Source of the DNA: Thermomucor indicae-seudaticae
Lineage: Eukaryota; Mucoromycota; Mucoromycetes; Mucorales; Lichtheimiaceae
Direction of reading: 5' to 3'
Length of the DNA: 64,000 nucleotides
NCBI GenBank assembly: GCA_000787465.1
Contig: JSYX01000013.1
Coordinates: 1 to 64,000 of the forward strand
The notes below the pieces were generated by a model. That model was not told the origin of the DNA and did not search any database. It was given only the letters and a program-made list of their open reading frames with translations. Shown piece by piece: positions 1-9,872 of this stretch (within the stretch, counting starts at the first letter, position 1; every line of letters begins with the position of its first letter). Made by a program: the position numbers and the translations under genes.

Positions 1-315
1 GGTCTGCTGTCCCTGGTGCAAAGTGGAAGTAGGGCTGTTGGGCTGTTGCATACTCACATGCAATAGACGCGGCTTTGACAGAAGAGCCCTTGACTATAGT
101 AATTTTAATCACGCGATCTGTGGAAGGGAGGGTGAGTGGGTGACGGGTGTGTTGGGTTCGAGTGGGCGTGGTTGGGTGGAGTGAAGCGAGGGTTGGAAAC
201 GCTTGTTCCTTTATAAAAGAAAAGCTACGCGTAACAAGAAAAAGCAATAAACGTTTTTTTCCCACCTACCCTCCCTTGTATTTTTTTTTTCATTTTTTTA
301 GAAGCTGTAATTATA

Positions 316-2628
316 CTATGTGTTGGATGAGATGGTGAAACTCCTCGGGCCATCGTCCTTCAGCCGCGTCGCATGCTCCTTTTCGGTCAGCTTGATGATG
401 CATGGATTTACTATGTTATCTAGGTCAAGTTCTTGCGGAAAACTTTCGAAGCGATATGCACTGGATTGGTCTTTATGCGATTCCTTTAGGCTGCGTATCA
501 CTTCGATCGTCCCCTCGATACGGACCTGTTAGGAATAGGTAGTATAGTTAGATTACTGCCATCACGAAACTAGAATATAAACTAGCTTGCCTTGAGGTTC
601 CAGAAGAACGTTATGTAGTCAAACATTGCACCCTCTCGGTAACTCTCCAAAGGGACGGAAACTTTTTCCTCCCTCGTGAATAGGAAAAGTCCTTTTGAGG
701 GGTTGCTCAAAGACCACAGCCGTAAATGCGTTCCTACGAAAGATCATGCCACATGAATATTATTTACTATCTCGTAACTGTCTTACTTTCCATGAGCATG
801 GAGAAAATGTAGTTTCAAGGTCGAAAAAACCTCGAATTTCGCATGATTAAAAGCGTTCGCCACGGTCTTCAGCATTGCAACCGTGCCGTAAAGACCTTTG
901 TGGAAGTCAAACGAGCTTTTCGTATCGCTCGCCTGGTCGTATCCCCTGGATGCTTCGAATAGGAGCAGCTCGAAATCTTCAATTCCAAGCTGACGGATGA
1001 CTCCGTCTGCCCAGTAAATGCTATTGGCTTTTGCATGCTTTGTCAATTGCTTCGTCATGGATTGCAGGGCCTCCTCCCCGGGAAAAAACTGGATACGTTC
1101 ATCTTTCTTAATGGCATTGACAGCGATCCTGATACACGGCCAAATCAACGTATCCTCATACAGGGCTTCCGAATGTTGCAGAGGAGGTTTGGCAACGAAA
1201 ATGTCCCGATAGCTAGATCATATGGGCAGAATGTCAATAAAAAACAGTACTGTATTCTTAATAGAACACTTACAGAAGGATGAGCATGTCTTGTAAAAAA
1301 GCAACATGTTTCTTGCGATCGTTGCTTATATTAGCGGGAAGACTGCGAGCCAAAAGTAGCCTATCGTCGTCGTTATCCTATTGTAATCCCGAATTAAATA
1401 CTCGCTGTTGTGCATCCATTTATAATATTCGTACCGCATCGCAAACAGAATGTACGTAAGGCAACTCTTCACTGAAAGTTGCCTTGAACGCCGACGTAGG
1501 AGGTTTGCTCTCTGCTAATCTTTTGTTCAAAATGTCGTATTCTTCTTTCGGTATGTTATGGCGAGGCATTATTCGCTCGCCACATACAACAATGCCGTGC
1601 TTTTCTGGACTATAGTTGGCAACTATATCAGTAATATTCGCAATTGAACAAATATTTTCACAGGACCTGAATTCATTCACGGCCTCGTCCGCTTGCGCTG
1701 CCGTCAAAAAGTTTTTCCAGTCGTCCCAAAAATCTGCCGAGCCGGCTTCGCTTATTTCGGACGGCAAACCAATCTGATCCATCCAATGCTGTAGTGCATC
1801 AAAATCGGTTGATGACGTTTTATAGGAAATGCTGCAATAAGTGGGCTCCGGTGACTGATGCTTCGATCGTTTTTCATTCTAGAATTCTCATGTTAGCACC
1901 TGACAGAATAGATATTTAAAACGCTAAAAGAATACATGTATATCGATGTCGGACACCCACGAGCGGCCCTTCTTCGGCGTCGTCTGCTTTGCGTAAGAGA
2001 TAAGATTAGACGAGGCAATCTTCAATTTGTTACCAAGTAAAGAGTACCTGTATCGTGGATGCAGTAGGCATTGAGAATCGTCGTTTTCTCGATGGCGACA
2101 AGTCCTGGATTTTCTGCTGTTTTAGCTTGTTATCGTCGTATCTCTTCTTCTCCTCAGCAAAGACTCCGTCGCCAGTTACATCTTCTGTGAGAGACTTCTG
2201 GTACTTTTTCTACGCGATCGTTCCATCAGTAAAATCTTAACCATCGTTGTTATCTGAAACACATGTCAAACCTACAAACTGTTTTTGATTATATTGAGCT
2301 TCGGTTTTTGTTTTCGTTGCAACTCCCATATTGCGCTTGAGGTGATCTTTCCACTCCTGCGAACAGATGTTGAGGCAAATATAACAGAGTGTTATTTCGG
2401 GCAAAAGTTACTGACCTCCCATTGAGCAAGCCATTGTTGCAACTGATCTTTTATGTTTGTTGCGACCTGAGAGTCCTCCAACGAAGAGTCAATCAACTTC
2501 CTAATCTTATGGTATATGGTCTTCGGTTCTGGATCGACTTCTTCAAAGGATTTATACGTTGCGTCTCTGTCAATAACCTCGCCATTAATGACGATTTGAC
2601 ATGTTGCTGGATCGGTCGAGATAGACAT
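316..2628 (-). CDS. Multi-exon hypothetical protein, Mucoralean-type family
   Basis: I do not recognise a function. Seven or more exons can be read on the minus strand: a start at 2628 (MSISTDPATCQIVING), a charged stretch near 2060-2215 containing KYQKSLTEDVTGDGVF, a long exon at 1420-1880 (FWDDWKNFLTAAQ), an exon near 783-1200 (YWADGVIRQLGIEDFELLLFE), one at 591-735 (HLRLWSLSNPSKG) and the terminal exon 316-525. The layout (a short N-terminal segment, a variable charged middle, then a block with ADGVIR, FELLLFE and LRLWS-like motifs) recalls large families of uncharacterised proteins common in Mucorales; that is family memory, not a search. The last intron (526-590) uses a GC donor (CTCAAG then GCAAGC). 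The junction near 735-785 does not close in phase with any GT/AG pair I can find, so either an exon boundary is wrong or the gene carries a frameshift. No signal peptide or membrane segment is visible. Confidence 0.55.
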
Positions 2629-2780
2629 AGTGGCAATCAGGAAATGTAATGGAATTAAATGGAATTCAATGTAGGTGAGATACCACAATAGATAGAAAGC
2701 AATAAAGGAACCAGAAGCCGGTGACTATTTATACAATGTTCTGAAGATGCCTAATCACAGGCGTTGTCTCTGTTTTCCCC

Positions 2781-3126
2781 ACTATGGGAAAGACTGCATT
2801 GAAGTCAATGGTTTAATTGCATTTTTCATTACGCTGTAATGATTCCAACGCAGGTGCAATGAATTAATTGCATTTTTTCGATACACGCTGTGCAATGAAT
2901 TAATTGGATTTTTTCAATGCACGCTGTGCAATAAATTCAATGCACTCGATGCACTGCAATGACAGAATTCAATTCATTTCCAGATCCATTGCGCTTTTGA
3001 TGGACTAACCTTAAAATCTTTCGTGGCACTCGCAATGTACCGCAGAGCCTTGCTGAAAAAAGGGTTGATGTTTTTTTTCGCGTATCCTCGAAAGTGGGGG
3101 TTGCTTCTGTCCAGGTTGCGCAATGG
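2781..3126. repeat. LTR-like direct repeat, left copy
   Basis: Three blocks here recur in the same order to the right. Block 1 (about 2781-2843, starting ACTATGGGAAAGACTGCATT) matches about 3688-3750. Block 2 (3011-3062, TTAAAATCTTTC ... GCAGAGCCTTGCT) matches 3751-3800. Block 3 (about 3068-3126, TTTTTTCGCGTATC ... GTGGGGGTT) matches about 4088-4142. The left copy ends about 10 bp before the end of the chromodomain frame. The collinear copies therefore flank a retroelement fragment, as expected of decayed LTRs. Clear TG...CA termini and a target-site duplication were not found, so calling it an LTR is inference. Confidence 0.5.
2854..2950. repeat. 36-bp tandem repeat, about 2.7 copies
   Basis: Units begin with GTGCAAT at 2854, 2890 and 2926, giving a 36-bp period. 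Each unit contains AATTAATTG-type AT-rich sequence and ends in a CACGCT-like tail. Units 1 and 2 differ at a few bases; the third is partial. The array lies inside the left LTR-like repeat and is absent from the right copy, so it is either an expansion in one copy or a deletion in the other. Confidence 0.65.
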
Positions 3127-3135
3127 GTTCCTAGA

Positions 3136-3690
3136 CTATTCCTGATATGGGAATATGTATATGTGTATTTTATTCCGAACGCATTGTTTGATTACCGTTT
3201 GGTCTTTAGATTTAATTTCGGCTTTTTCGGAATTTGTTCCGTGCAGATCTTCTAAGGTCTGATTCTGCATTTTTCTTTTCCGGGTGAGCGGTGTTTGTCT
3301 GTTTGGGACTACGTTTGTTTCTTGACCAATCTGTTTCCAGTACTCATGGTTAGTCTTTTTTGTGAAATTTGTCGCTGGTTCCCAGCTGTCATCTTCCTCA
3401 GAGTATTCAGCCCCGCGCACCTTATAAAGATAAACGCCTGGAGAAACTTCTTTATGTACTACTATCATATCTACGATGAATAATTCGTCGCAAGGTATTA
3501 CCTCATCTTGGGATACAGGCCTTAGCTGCGATGGGGCATAGCCCATTCCTGCGTAATTGCCAGTTCATCTTTGAGAACATGCGTTCCTCCTTCTGTTTTA
3601 CCGAAAACTGTGTTTGGATCTTCATATGCAGATTCCAGCTTGCCCCGTTCTTTCTGTACTTTGACAATCACATGGCTATTCACTGACACT
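3136..3690 (-). pseudogene. Ty3/gypsy integrase C-terminus plus chromodomain, frameshifted remnant
   Basis: The frame at 3136-3546 encodes a chromodomain-like segment: VDMIVVHKEVSPGVYLYKV, then EYSEEDDSWEPATNF and EYWKQIG. This matches the conserved W(K/R)GYSEEDxTWEPxxNL and YWK pattern of chromovirus integrases, although the usual WKGY is degraded to VRGAEY. Upstream, about 3540-3690, the other frame reads NSHVIVKVQKERGKLES ... THVLKDELAITQEWAMPHRS and stops. A shift there continues into YAPSQLRPVSQDE, which is the usual bridge before the chromodomain (the GPY/F region). The fragment is therefore interrupted by at least one frameshift. No reverse transcriptase, RNase H or integrase core was found nearby, so this is a 5'-truncated dead element. 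It is flanked by direct repeats at 2781-3126 and 3688-4142. Confidence 0.75.
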
Positions 3691-4142
3691 ATGAAAAATA
3701 CTGCATTGCAGTCAACGGTTTAATTGTATTTTTCGTTGCACTGCAACGAATTAAAATCTTTCCCGGCACCTGCATTGTATTGCAGAGCCTTGCTAAAAAT
3801 GGATTGATTTTAACAATAACTCGGAGTTTTGTCTCCTACGGAAACCTTATGCAGAAACGGCACAACACCGAATCCCCGGTGACCAATGATGACTAGTATT
3901 AGCAACAATAGCCAATATTTTCTTTGGGAAATTTTTTAATTCGTTCCGTAACTGGAACATGACTGAGACATTTGACATATTCAAGGAACAACATCCTGAC
4001 CTCCAGTATGGAAAGGGTCCTGAAGTAAAGAATCGTAATAACGCTTCCACGATACTTATCTATTTTCTTTCGACCCGTTTCCACAGACTTTTTTTCGCGT
4101 ATCTTCCAGAGTGGGGGTTCCTTCAGGCAAACACGGCGCAAC
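3688..4142. repeat. LTR-like direct repeat, right copy (split)
   Basis: Blocks 1 and 2 of the left repeat recur here contiguously (3688-3800), without the 36-bp tandem array. About 290 bp of unrelated sequence follows before block 3 (about 4088-4142, CGCGTATCTTCCAGAGTGGGGGTT). The 290-bp stretch could be an insertion, or a part lost from the left copy. Divergence between copies is visible by eye but was not measured. Confidence 0.45.
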
Positions 4143-5319
4143 ATTTTTTCATAAGCAGCACTTCTCCCCTGAGAGGACCGTATCTGAAAAGTTATCAGCT
4201 CGACAGCAGCGTCTTGCACGTCATTTTTATGCCGCCTTGCCTCAAAAATGGCAAAGGCTGCGCCGCCGGGAACATAGCAGTGTTTTGATTTTTGTTACTA
4301 AAGGTGACGACGATGACGCTGAATACATCGCGGTCCATTTTGCTGTGTTTGCATGCTAAATCATCGTTGACGACGGACGTGTCTGTCTGGACCTTATACA
4401 TAATCTCAGCAGTGTGCACAGATATGGACATTGAGAAAACCGACAGATGTTTTTCGTGGATAAGATATTTTATTCTATTTTATTGAAAGCTATCAACGTT
4501 GCCGACTACGATACCTCTATCTGAAATTCCACCGTGCCAAACGATGTATCTTTTTGGAGAAGTCGGCGATGCCAGCACCAGACCGATCATGTAGCCGTAT
4601 AAGCTATATTATGTGCGACAACGAATATCCGCACACCCGCACTGTATGTATATAGACGATAACAGAAGACGCAGTATCTCTTATTAAGGAACTGCGATTC
4701 AAGGCCCACGTCGAAGCACACTTACCGGTTTGTATAGAACGTGCTGCCTTCACTTGCTTGCGCTTTCGCAGTGATCATTTGAGGAAGACTAAAAAAGCAA
4801 CTCTATACGCAAGGCAGCCACCAAGTCGTTGCCAATGGAACCACTCGGTTTTTTATGCTCTTAAAAGTACCTGCGCGATAGGGTCCGTGACGAAAATGTA
4901 GGATCTTCATATCAAGTAAAAATACGCCTGGAAAAAGCAAATCCGTGACTGCAGAGCTCGATCGATTTATCAAATATCGCGTGGGCACTGTACGTGGCAA
5001 TTCAGAAATAAAGAATTCGACCGAGAATATTTGAATGCAATGCGTGTAGAGCATTTGTTTTTGGGAGAGTGCAATGAGATCGAGTCATTCAAGAATGACC
5101 AAGTCGTTTGACATAACCGTTTGGCTCTTGTAAACCAAAACTATATGCCCGATATGGTCCATCGGCAACATTACAGATGCAGCCAAAAGATCGGTAGCTC
5201 ATATCCCCGTATTGAGTGCAGTAACATTGGAGCAAAAAGGCTGAGGGGAAGATGCGTCGGCTTTTCAATCCCCGTATTCGGCTGCCAAAAGGATTGCAGG
5301 TGGAAAGATCACTGAGATC
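4143..5319. other. No assignable gene
   Basis: Short open frames occur on both strands: for example 4195-4431 on the minus strand with a fairly protein-like composition, and 4111-4359 on the plus strand. I can assign no family, splice chain or start to any of them. The stretch lies next to retroelement debris and may be more decayed element sequence. The last about 100 bp should hold the promoter of the RRM gene that starts at 5320. Confidence 0.5.
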
Positions 5320-5927
5320 ATGGCCAGCAGCAATAGTGATAGCAAGACGTCTCTGTTTGTTGGTAATTGACCAGCATTGTGAACAGTTTCGCATGGCAGT
5401 GGTTTAAATTCATGAATTGTGAATTTCACAGGCGGACTCGATCAGGAAATAACGGAGGCAATGCTGCATGCCGCGTTCATTCCATTTGGAAACATTGTTT
5501 CCGTGGAACTGGCCCGAGATCCTATCACACGTACGTAAACCTGACGAAGCAAAAGAACGAGAGAAAGACACAGCAAGTGACTAAACAGGGGAACTTGATG
5601 AAGCGGAACAGCATAAAGGATATGGATTTGTTGAATTCGAACTGGAAGAAGACTGTGAAGCGGCTCTGGATAACATGAACCAGGCGGAACTGAACGGCAA
5701 AGTCATCAAAGTCAAAAAGGCGAGACCTCAGCGCATTGTTCTAGGCTCTAACCGAGCAGGTAAAAATGGAACGAAAGAAATGGGACCTTTATGAGTTCCC
5801 TATTGACCATTTTCTTTCATTAGTTTGGGCGGACGATGCCTGGCTCAGAGAACATGCCATGCCTGAAAACGAACCCGCAGCAGAAGCCAAGACGCCCCCA
5901 GGTCCACCACCCCAAACAGCCCAATGA
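5320..5927 (+). CDS. RRM protein resembling the RRM half of cyclophilin E (Cyp33/PPIE)
   Basis: Four exons close in phase (5320-5362, 5432-5530, 5604-5759, 5824-5927) and give 133 residues. One RNA-recognition motif fills residues about 11-90. RNP2 is SLFVGGL, followed by FIPFGNIVSVEL, and RNP1 is HKGYGFVEFE. The tail VWADDAWLREHAM matches the segment that follows the RRM in cyclophilin E proteins (VWSDDDWLKK type). Cyclophilin E is a spliceosome-associated nuclear protein that uses its RRM to bind RNA and the MLL PHD finger. Here the frame stops about 30 residues later in a proline-rich tail, and no cyclophilin domain follows. The product is therefore a stand-alone RRM protein, probably nuclear. 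It could also be one half of a split ancestral gene. The RRM call is firm; the cyclophilin E link rests on the conserved FIPFG/NMNQAEL/WADD pattern. Confidence 0.88.
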
Positions 5928-6048
5928 GCCTCATTCATTTCTGTATATATACCTGGGTTTTAACGCAAATGCTTTTATAATTGAGATATTTCATGGATCA
6001 TCCATCTTCGCTTTTTCTCTGTGTTATTTTTGTACCCCAAATTTTAAC

Positions 6049-7151
6049 ATGCGTTTTATCTTCAGCATCGTCCTGGAAATGTTTCTGCATGCAATCGTGG
6101 CCTTGATCTACGCACTGCTGTTTCCTACTACTCTGCGTGAATTCATAAGAATCATCATCAGGCACCTTTCGGGTCTCGCCTCCACCGATCATCGTACTGT
6201 CGTCATTTCCCGAGCCAGGTATTTGTCTGTAAAGAGCGCAGAATAGGTCTCTTTTTCGCTTATGCATCGCTTCAAGTGCGGGTATCGGTGAGGAACTGTC
6301 GTACGAATACGCTTCGGCGGGGTACGATCTCGTCCTGCTTTCCATGGATAAAGGTAGATTCCAAAGCGCACAAGTCATGATCAACAGAGAAACTGATCAT
6401 TATCTCTTCTACAACAGACAAACTGGATCACGTTGTTCATGCCTGCAAGGATCTCGGATCAGGCAGCGTACAAGCAGTCATAGTTGATTTATGCGACCGC
6501 CGAGCAATCACGGAGCTCATGGACGCCAAAGCGCGTGAATGGTCCATGGATCTTTTCATTGCCAACGTCAACGTCACATCGGATGAAAGAAGCATACTGG
6601 AGTGCCAGGATGGCGCCCATGAACCCAACATTTACGCCAACTTTGACACCGCCATAGCCGGAATCAATGCGATTTTTCATTCCCTCGTGAGCCAGCACCG
6701 GCACGGCCAGATTGCAAGTAAGCACGCTTTGTCTTTTTTTTTTTTTTTGCAACGACGCTTTTCATGAACACATTCTTTAGTTAGCGTATCTCCGGAAATT
6801 CTACAGGGCAACTCATGCCCCTTGAGCTTCTTGCAATCGTACGCGGTTGCGCAAACAGCAACCTTGGCGTATGGAACGCATATGCGGTCCATTGGACGTC
6901 AATACGGTATTCGTTTCAATAACATTGCGCCATATGACATTTTATTTGCTGCTATCATCGGCAGCAATTTGGCGAAGTATATCGTCTGGGTAACGTCTCA
7001 GAAAAAGTTTATGGGAAGGATCCGTAAGGGACTGAGATATGACCTCCCGATCATCATGCCCCCATTCTGGTCGCACACACTATCGGATCTTTGTTCGTAC
7101 GTCTCACCAGTGGACAAGCAAGTCATGATCCTGCTGCTAACATCAATGTAA
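6049..7151 (+). CDS. Atypical short-chain dehydrogenase/reductase, N-terminal membrane anchor
   Basis: Exons 6049-6218, 6277-6353, 6418-6717 and 6781-7151 join in phase to 305 residues. A second ATG at 6079 is an equally possible start. The N-terminus (MRFIFSIVLEMFLHAIVALI) is a hydrophobic anchor, which suggests an ER or other organelle membrane. A Rossmann fold follows: TVVISRASAGIGEEL is the nucleotide-binding TGxxxGIG site with the first glycine altered, and YASAGYDLVLL is beta2. The active-site region reads SYAVAQTATLAYG, so the YxxxK tyrosine is kept but the lysine is Gln. The usual NNAG motif is replaced by FIANVNV. These changes suggest a catalytically impaired or pseudo-enzyme SDR. 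In outline it resembles membrane-anchored 3-ketosphinganine or hydroxysteroid-type reductases; the substrate is unknown. A poly-T tract sits in the third intron (about 6728). Confidence 0.75.
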
Positions 7152-7539
7152 CATATTCTCTACATGCACTTGTATATATAGTATATACTATGTATGTTCT
7201 AATATATGTAACTCTTTAGTTTTAGTATTTGAACTTGGCGATACCCGATTGTATATAAATTACCGATGACTAATAAATTGATCAAAAGACATCATGCATG
7301 GAAAGTCATGCATGGAAAGAAATGATGTTTCTTGTATTACGAAGCGTCCTTTTCTTTTGTCAAGAGAAAAGAAAGCTTGGGAAAGATTCGCGTGAAGGTT
7401 TGGTCTGGTAAACGTTGGGGAATTGGTGTGTGTGTGATGCCTGCAAAAAGGCACGAGGGACAGAGAGAGATGTGCAAAATGTTATATCTACAATTATAAA
7501 GAAGAATAGAGAGGGTTTGGGTTGAGGAGAGGGGGTGTT
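7152..7539. other. Intergenic, convergent 3' ends
   Basis: This is the space between the SDR stop and the WNK stop. It is AT-rich, with TATATA stretches at about 7175-7205 and 7250 that probably serve as 3'-end or polyadenylation signals. A short direct repeat (GCATGGAAAG, twice, about 7297-7320) is present. No gene is seen. Confidence 0.6.
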
Positions 7540-9872
7540 TTACTTGTCCGGACGGGCCGATGAAGGACCAGAAGACATTGGCGTGGCACCGTTGGACGTT
7601 CCAGCCGTACTAATGTTCGCCAATCTCTTTCCTTTGAGCATATTCTTCATTGCTCTCAGAGCAAAGACTGTCAAACCAATTCCTGCCCAATCTTCGTCAT
7701 GCAAGTCTCGAAGGTCTCCGACAGTCATGATATCTTGGTTTTTCAGTTTGCTAATCCATTCATCGGCCTTGACGGAATCTCGGTGTGCTGCCGATGCACA
7801 ATCCCGCACAAACACTTCAATGGCAGTGTCGTCCGAGTATTCTAATGTTTATATAAACGTGAGACGACTTATATGACTCCAGAAACAGAAGTAAATAGGT
7901 ATACCTTCTAAGATGCGCGAAACCAAAGCATCTCTTGTGGCTGGCGAAGTCACATCCGCATGATGTTCCTTCTCCAGCTGCTTCTCCACATCGACAAGCT
8001 CGGTCTTGCCAGTATCCTCATCATGGTGAGCTTGTGCTGCTCTAAGAGATTCCAATTCTGACTTGTGCTTCTCTTGAAGCTCCCGTAGCGTCCGCACTGC
8101 CTCTCGATACCGGCTCTCAGCTGTGCGCGCAAGGTTTTCGAAGCCTTCACATTTTGATTCCACTTCTCGCGCATGTTCGGTCGTCCGTTCCAATTCAAGA
8201 CGGATTCTATCTAACTCTGACCGCATTTCACTTTCTGTGCGAGAATCGGTTTCTCGACGCCAAATAGACGACTGTCGAGCTTGATCAGCAAGATGCTCCG
8301 ATTCCGTGGGTTTCTCGAGGTCGCGCAGGATGCGGTTTATCTCCTTTGTGATATGATGTTGATATCGCTCTGGGAGGACCTGTTCTTCAATCTGCATTGA
8401 AAAAGTGGTCAATCATCGATGGGCACACGTCATCATAATTATAAATAACTTGCCATTTCTCGAACGACTTGCTCAGCAGTGTCAGTTTCGACATTGAAGT
8501 CGAACTTAACTGACAATTTATCCAAGCCCTTAAACACAACTTGAAGTGTCAGGTGGACATGGGCATGGTCTGCTGCGAGCAGCACAACATCCGGTTCCAC
8601 GGCAAGAAAAGAATGCTCCAAGATTTCTTGGGCGGACATTCTGATTATTAATCGGCCATCAGTCGGTCTATTCAATGCAAGGCTGCCAGCCAGGTGAATT
8701 ACCTTTCCTCTTCGGGTCCAAGACAGTTCTCAATGATGCTAAGCACTTCGGGATTTTGAACCTTTTGAAGACAGGCCGGTTTGACACCCTAAAGGGGGGG
8801 TAAACAATCTCAAGACATGGATGGCAGTTTCGGTTTTTTTCAACGATGACTTACTGCAGAAACCTTCTTGTAGATCTGGGCCGGGTTTCTACACTCTCCA
8901 TAAGGGTATTCGCCCGTTGCCATTTCCAAGAGACACATGCCAAAGGCGTAGATATCGACCTTTTCGCTGTATCCTTGTTCTTCGTACATTTCCGGAGCCA
9001 TGAATTCAGGGGTACCAATGATCGTGTATTTTTTGCCCATCTTCATCTCGGCCGTACCCATATCGCCAATCTTGACTTCGCCGTGAGCCCCGTTAATAAA
9101 GATATTGTCGCACTTTATATCGCGGTGGATGATTGGCGGATTGTAGCCGTGCAAATAGACCAGCCCTTTCAAAATCTGCCGCGACCAACGCTTCACGATT
9201 TTCGTGTTGGGCAAGCTCAGTTTCCGAATGTACTCTCGTAGTGTACCGGACGTCATGAGCTCCGTGATGAACACAAACTCGTTCTTTTGGTACCATGCGT
9301 CGTGGAACGCAATAATGTTGGGATGTCGCACGGACTTTAGAATCTCTATTTCGTGCTCGAGATCTTTGTTTTCCGGAGTAGGCACGGCCTATAGACATGA
9401 TGAGCCATGAATGCATTACCAACAAAAGCTCCTTGTTTGTGCTCACCTGCATTGTGTTCCAGGCGACTTCATAGCCTTCCTCTCGGTCAATCGCTTTATA
9501 GACGACCTTGTAAGCACCTTTACCGAGAAGCGTGTTCAGACGGGCGTATCGCTGGTTGCCCGAGACCTCCACCACTTTTTCCGTGTCATGCGATCTCGAC
9601 TGGTCAATGATTTCGCTCGTATGGGACATGGACAGGCCGCCATACTGATCATTGATTCGCTGGAGGGCCGTCGTACTAGCGGTAGGCTTGCCCTCACTTG
9701 GGTAGCTCGAACCATAGGCTCCAGATGAGCTCCCTTCCGACTCCTCGGATGGCGACAAGTCATGGTGTAAAGGAGCGTAATAGTTGTTGCTAAACCTATC
9801 GGCTTCATCGTCATGGTCCGAGAGATTGAAGCTGACATGATGTTGCGGCGACTGCTGCGCTGGTTCAGACAT
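7540..9872 (-). CDS. WNK-type serine/threonine kinase with coiled coil and SAM-like tail
   Basis: Six exons close in phase (9447-9872, 8855-9388, 8703-8788, 8454-8640, 7905-8391, 7540-7841), giving 673 residues. The kinase domain (about 108-400) has the WNK signature: the glycine loop reads [11 protein letters not shown], with the lysine inside the loop, and beta3 is YEVAWNTMQ, which lacks the usual VAIK lysine. Other motifs are HRDIKCDN (catalytic loop), IGDMG (in place of DFG) and [13 protein letters not shown]. Right after the kinase domain, [20 protein letters not shown] resembles the OSR1-C/PF2-like autoinhibitory domain of WNKs. A long Glu/Arg-rich coiled coil (about 450-560) and a C-terminal SAM-like helical module ([19 protein letters not shown]) follow. 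WNKs sense chloride and osmotic stress in animals; the fungal role is unknown. Intron 4 (8392-8453) has a GC donor (GAAATG then GCAAGT). Confidence 0.92.

Noticed and set aside
5836..6246. Longer start for the SDR at 5836
   Set aside because: The 5' part overlaps the RRM gene's last exon in another frame; the ATG at 6049 begins a natural hydrophobic anchor.
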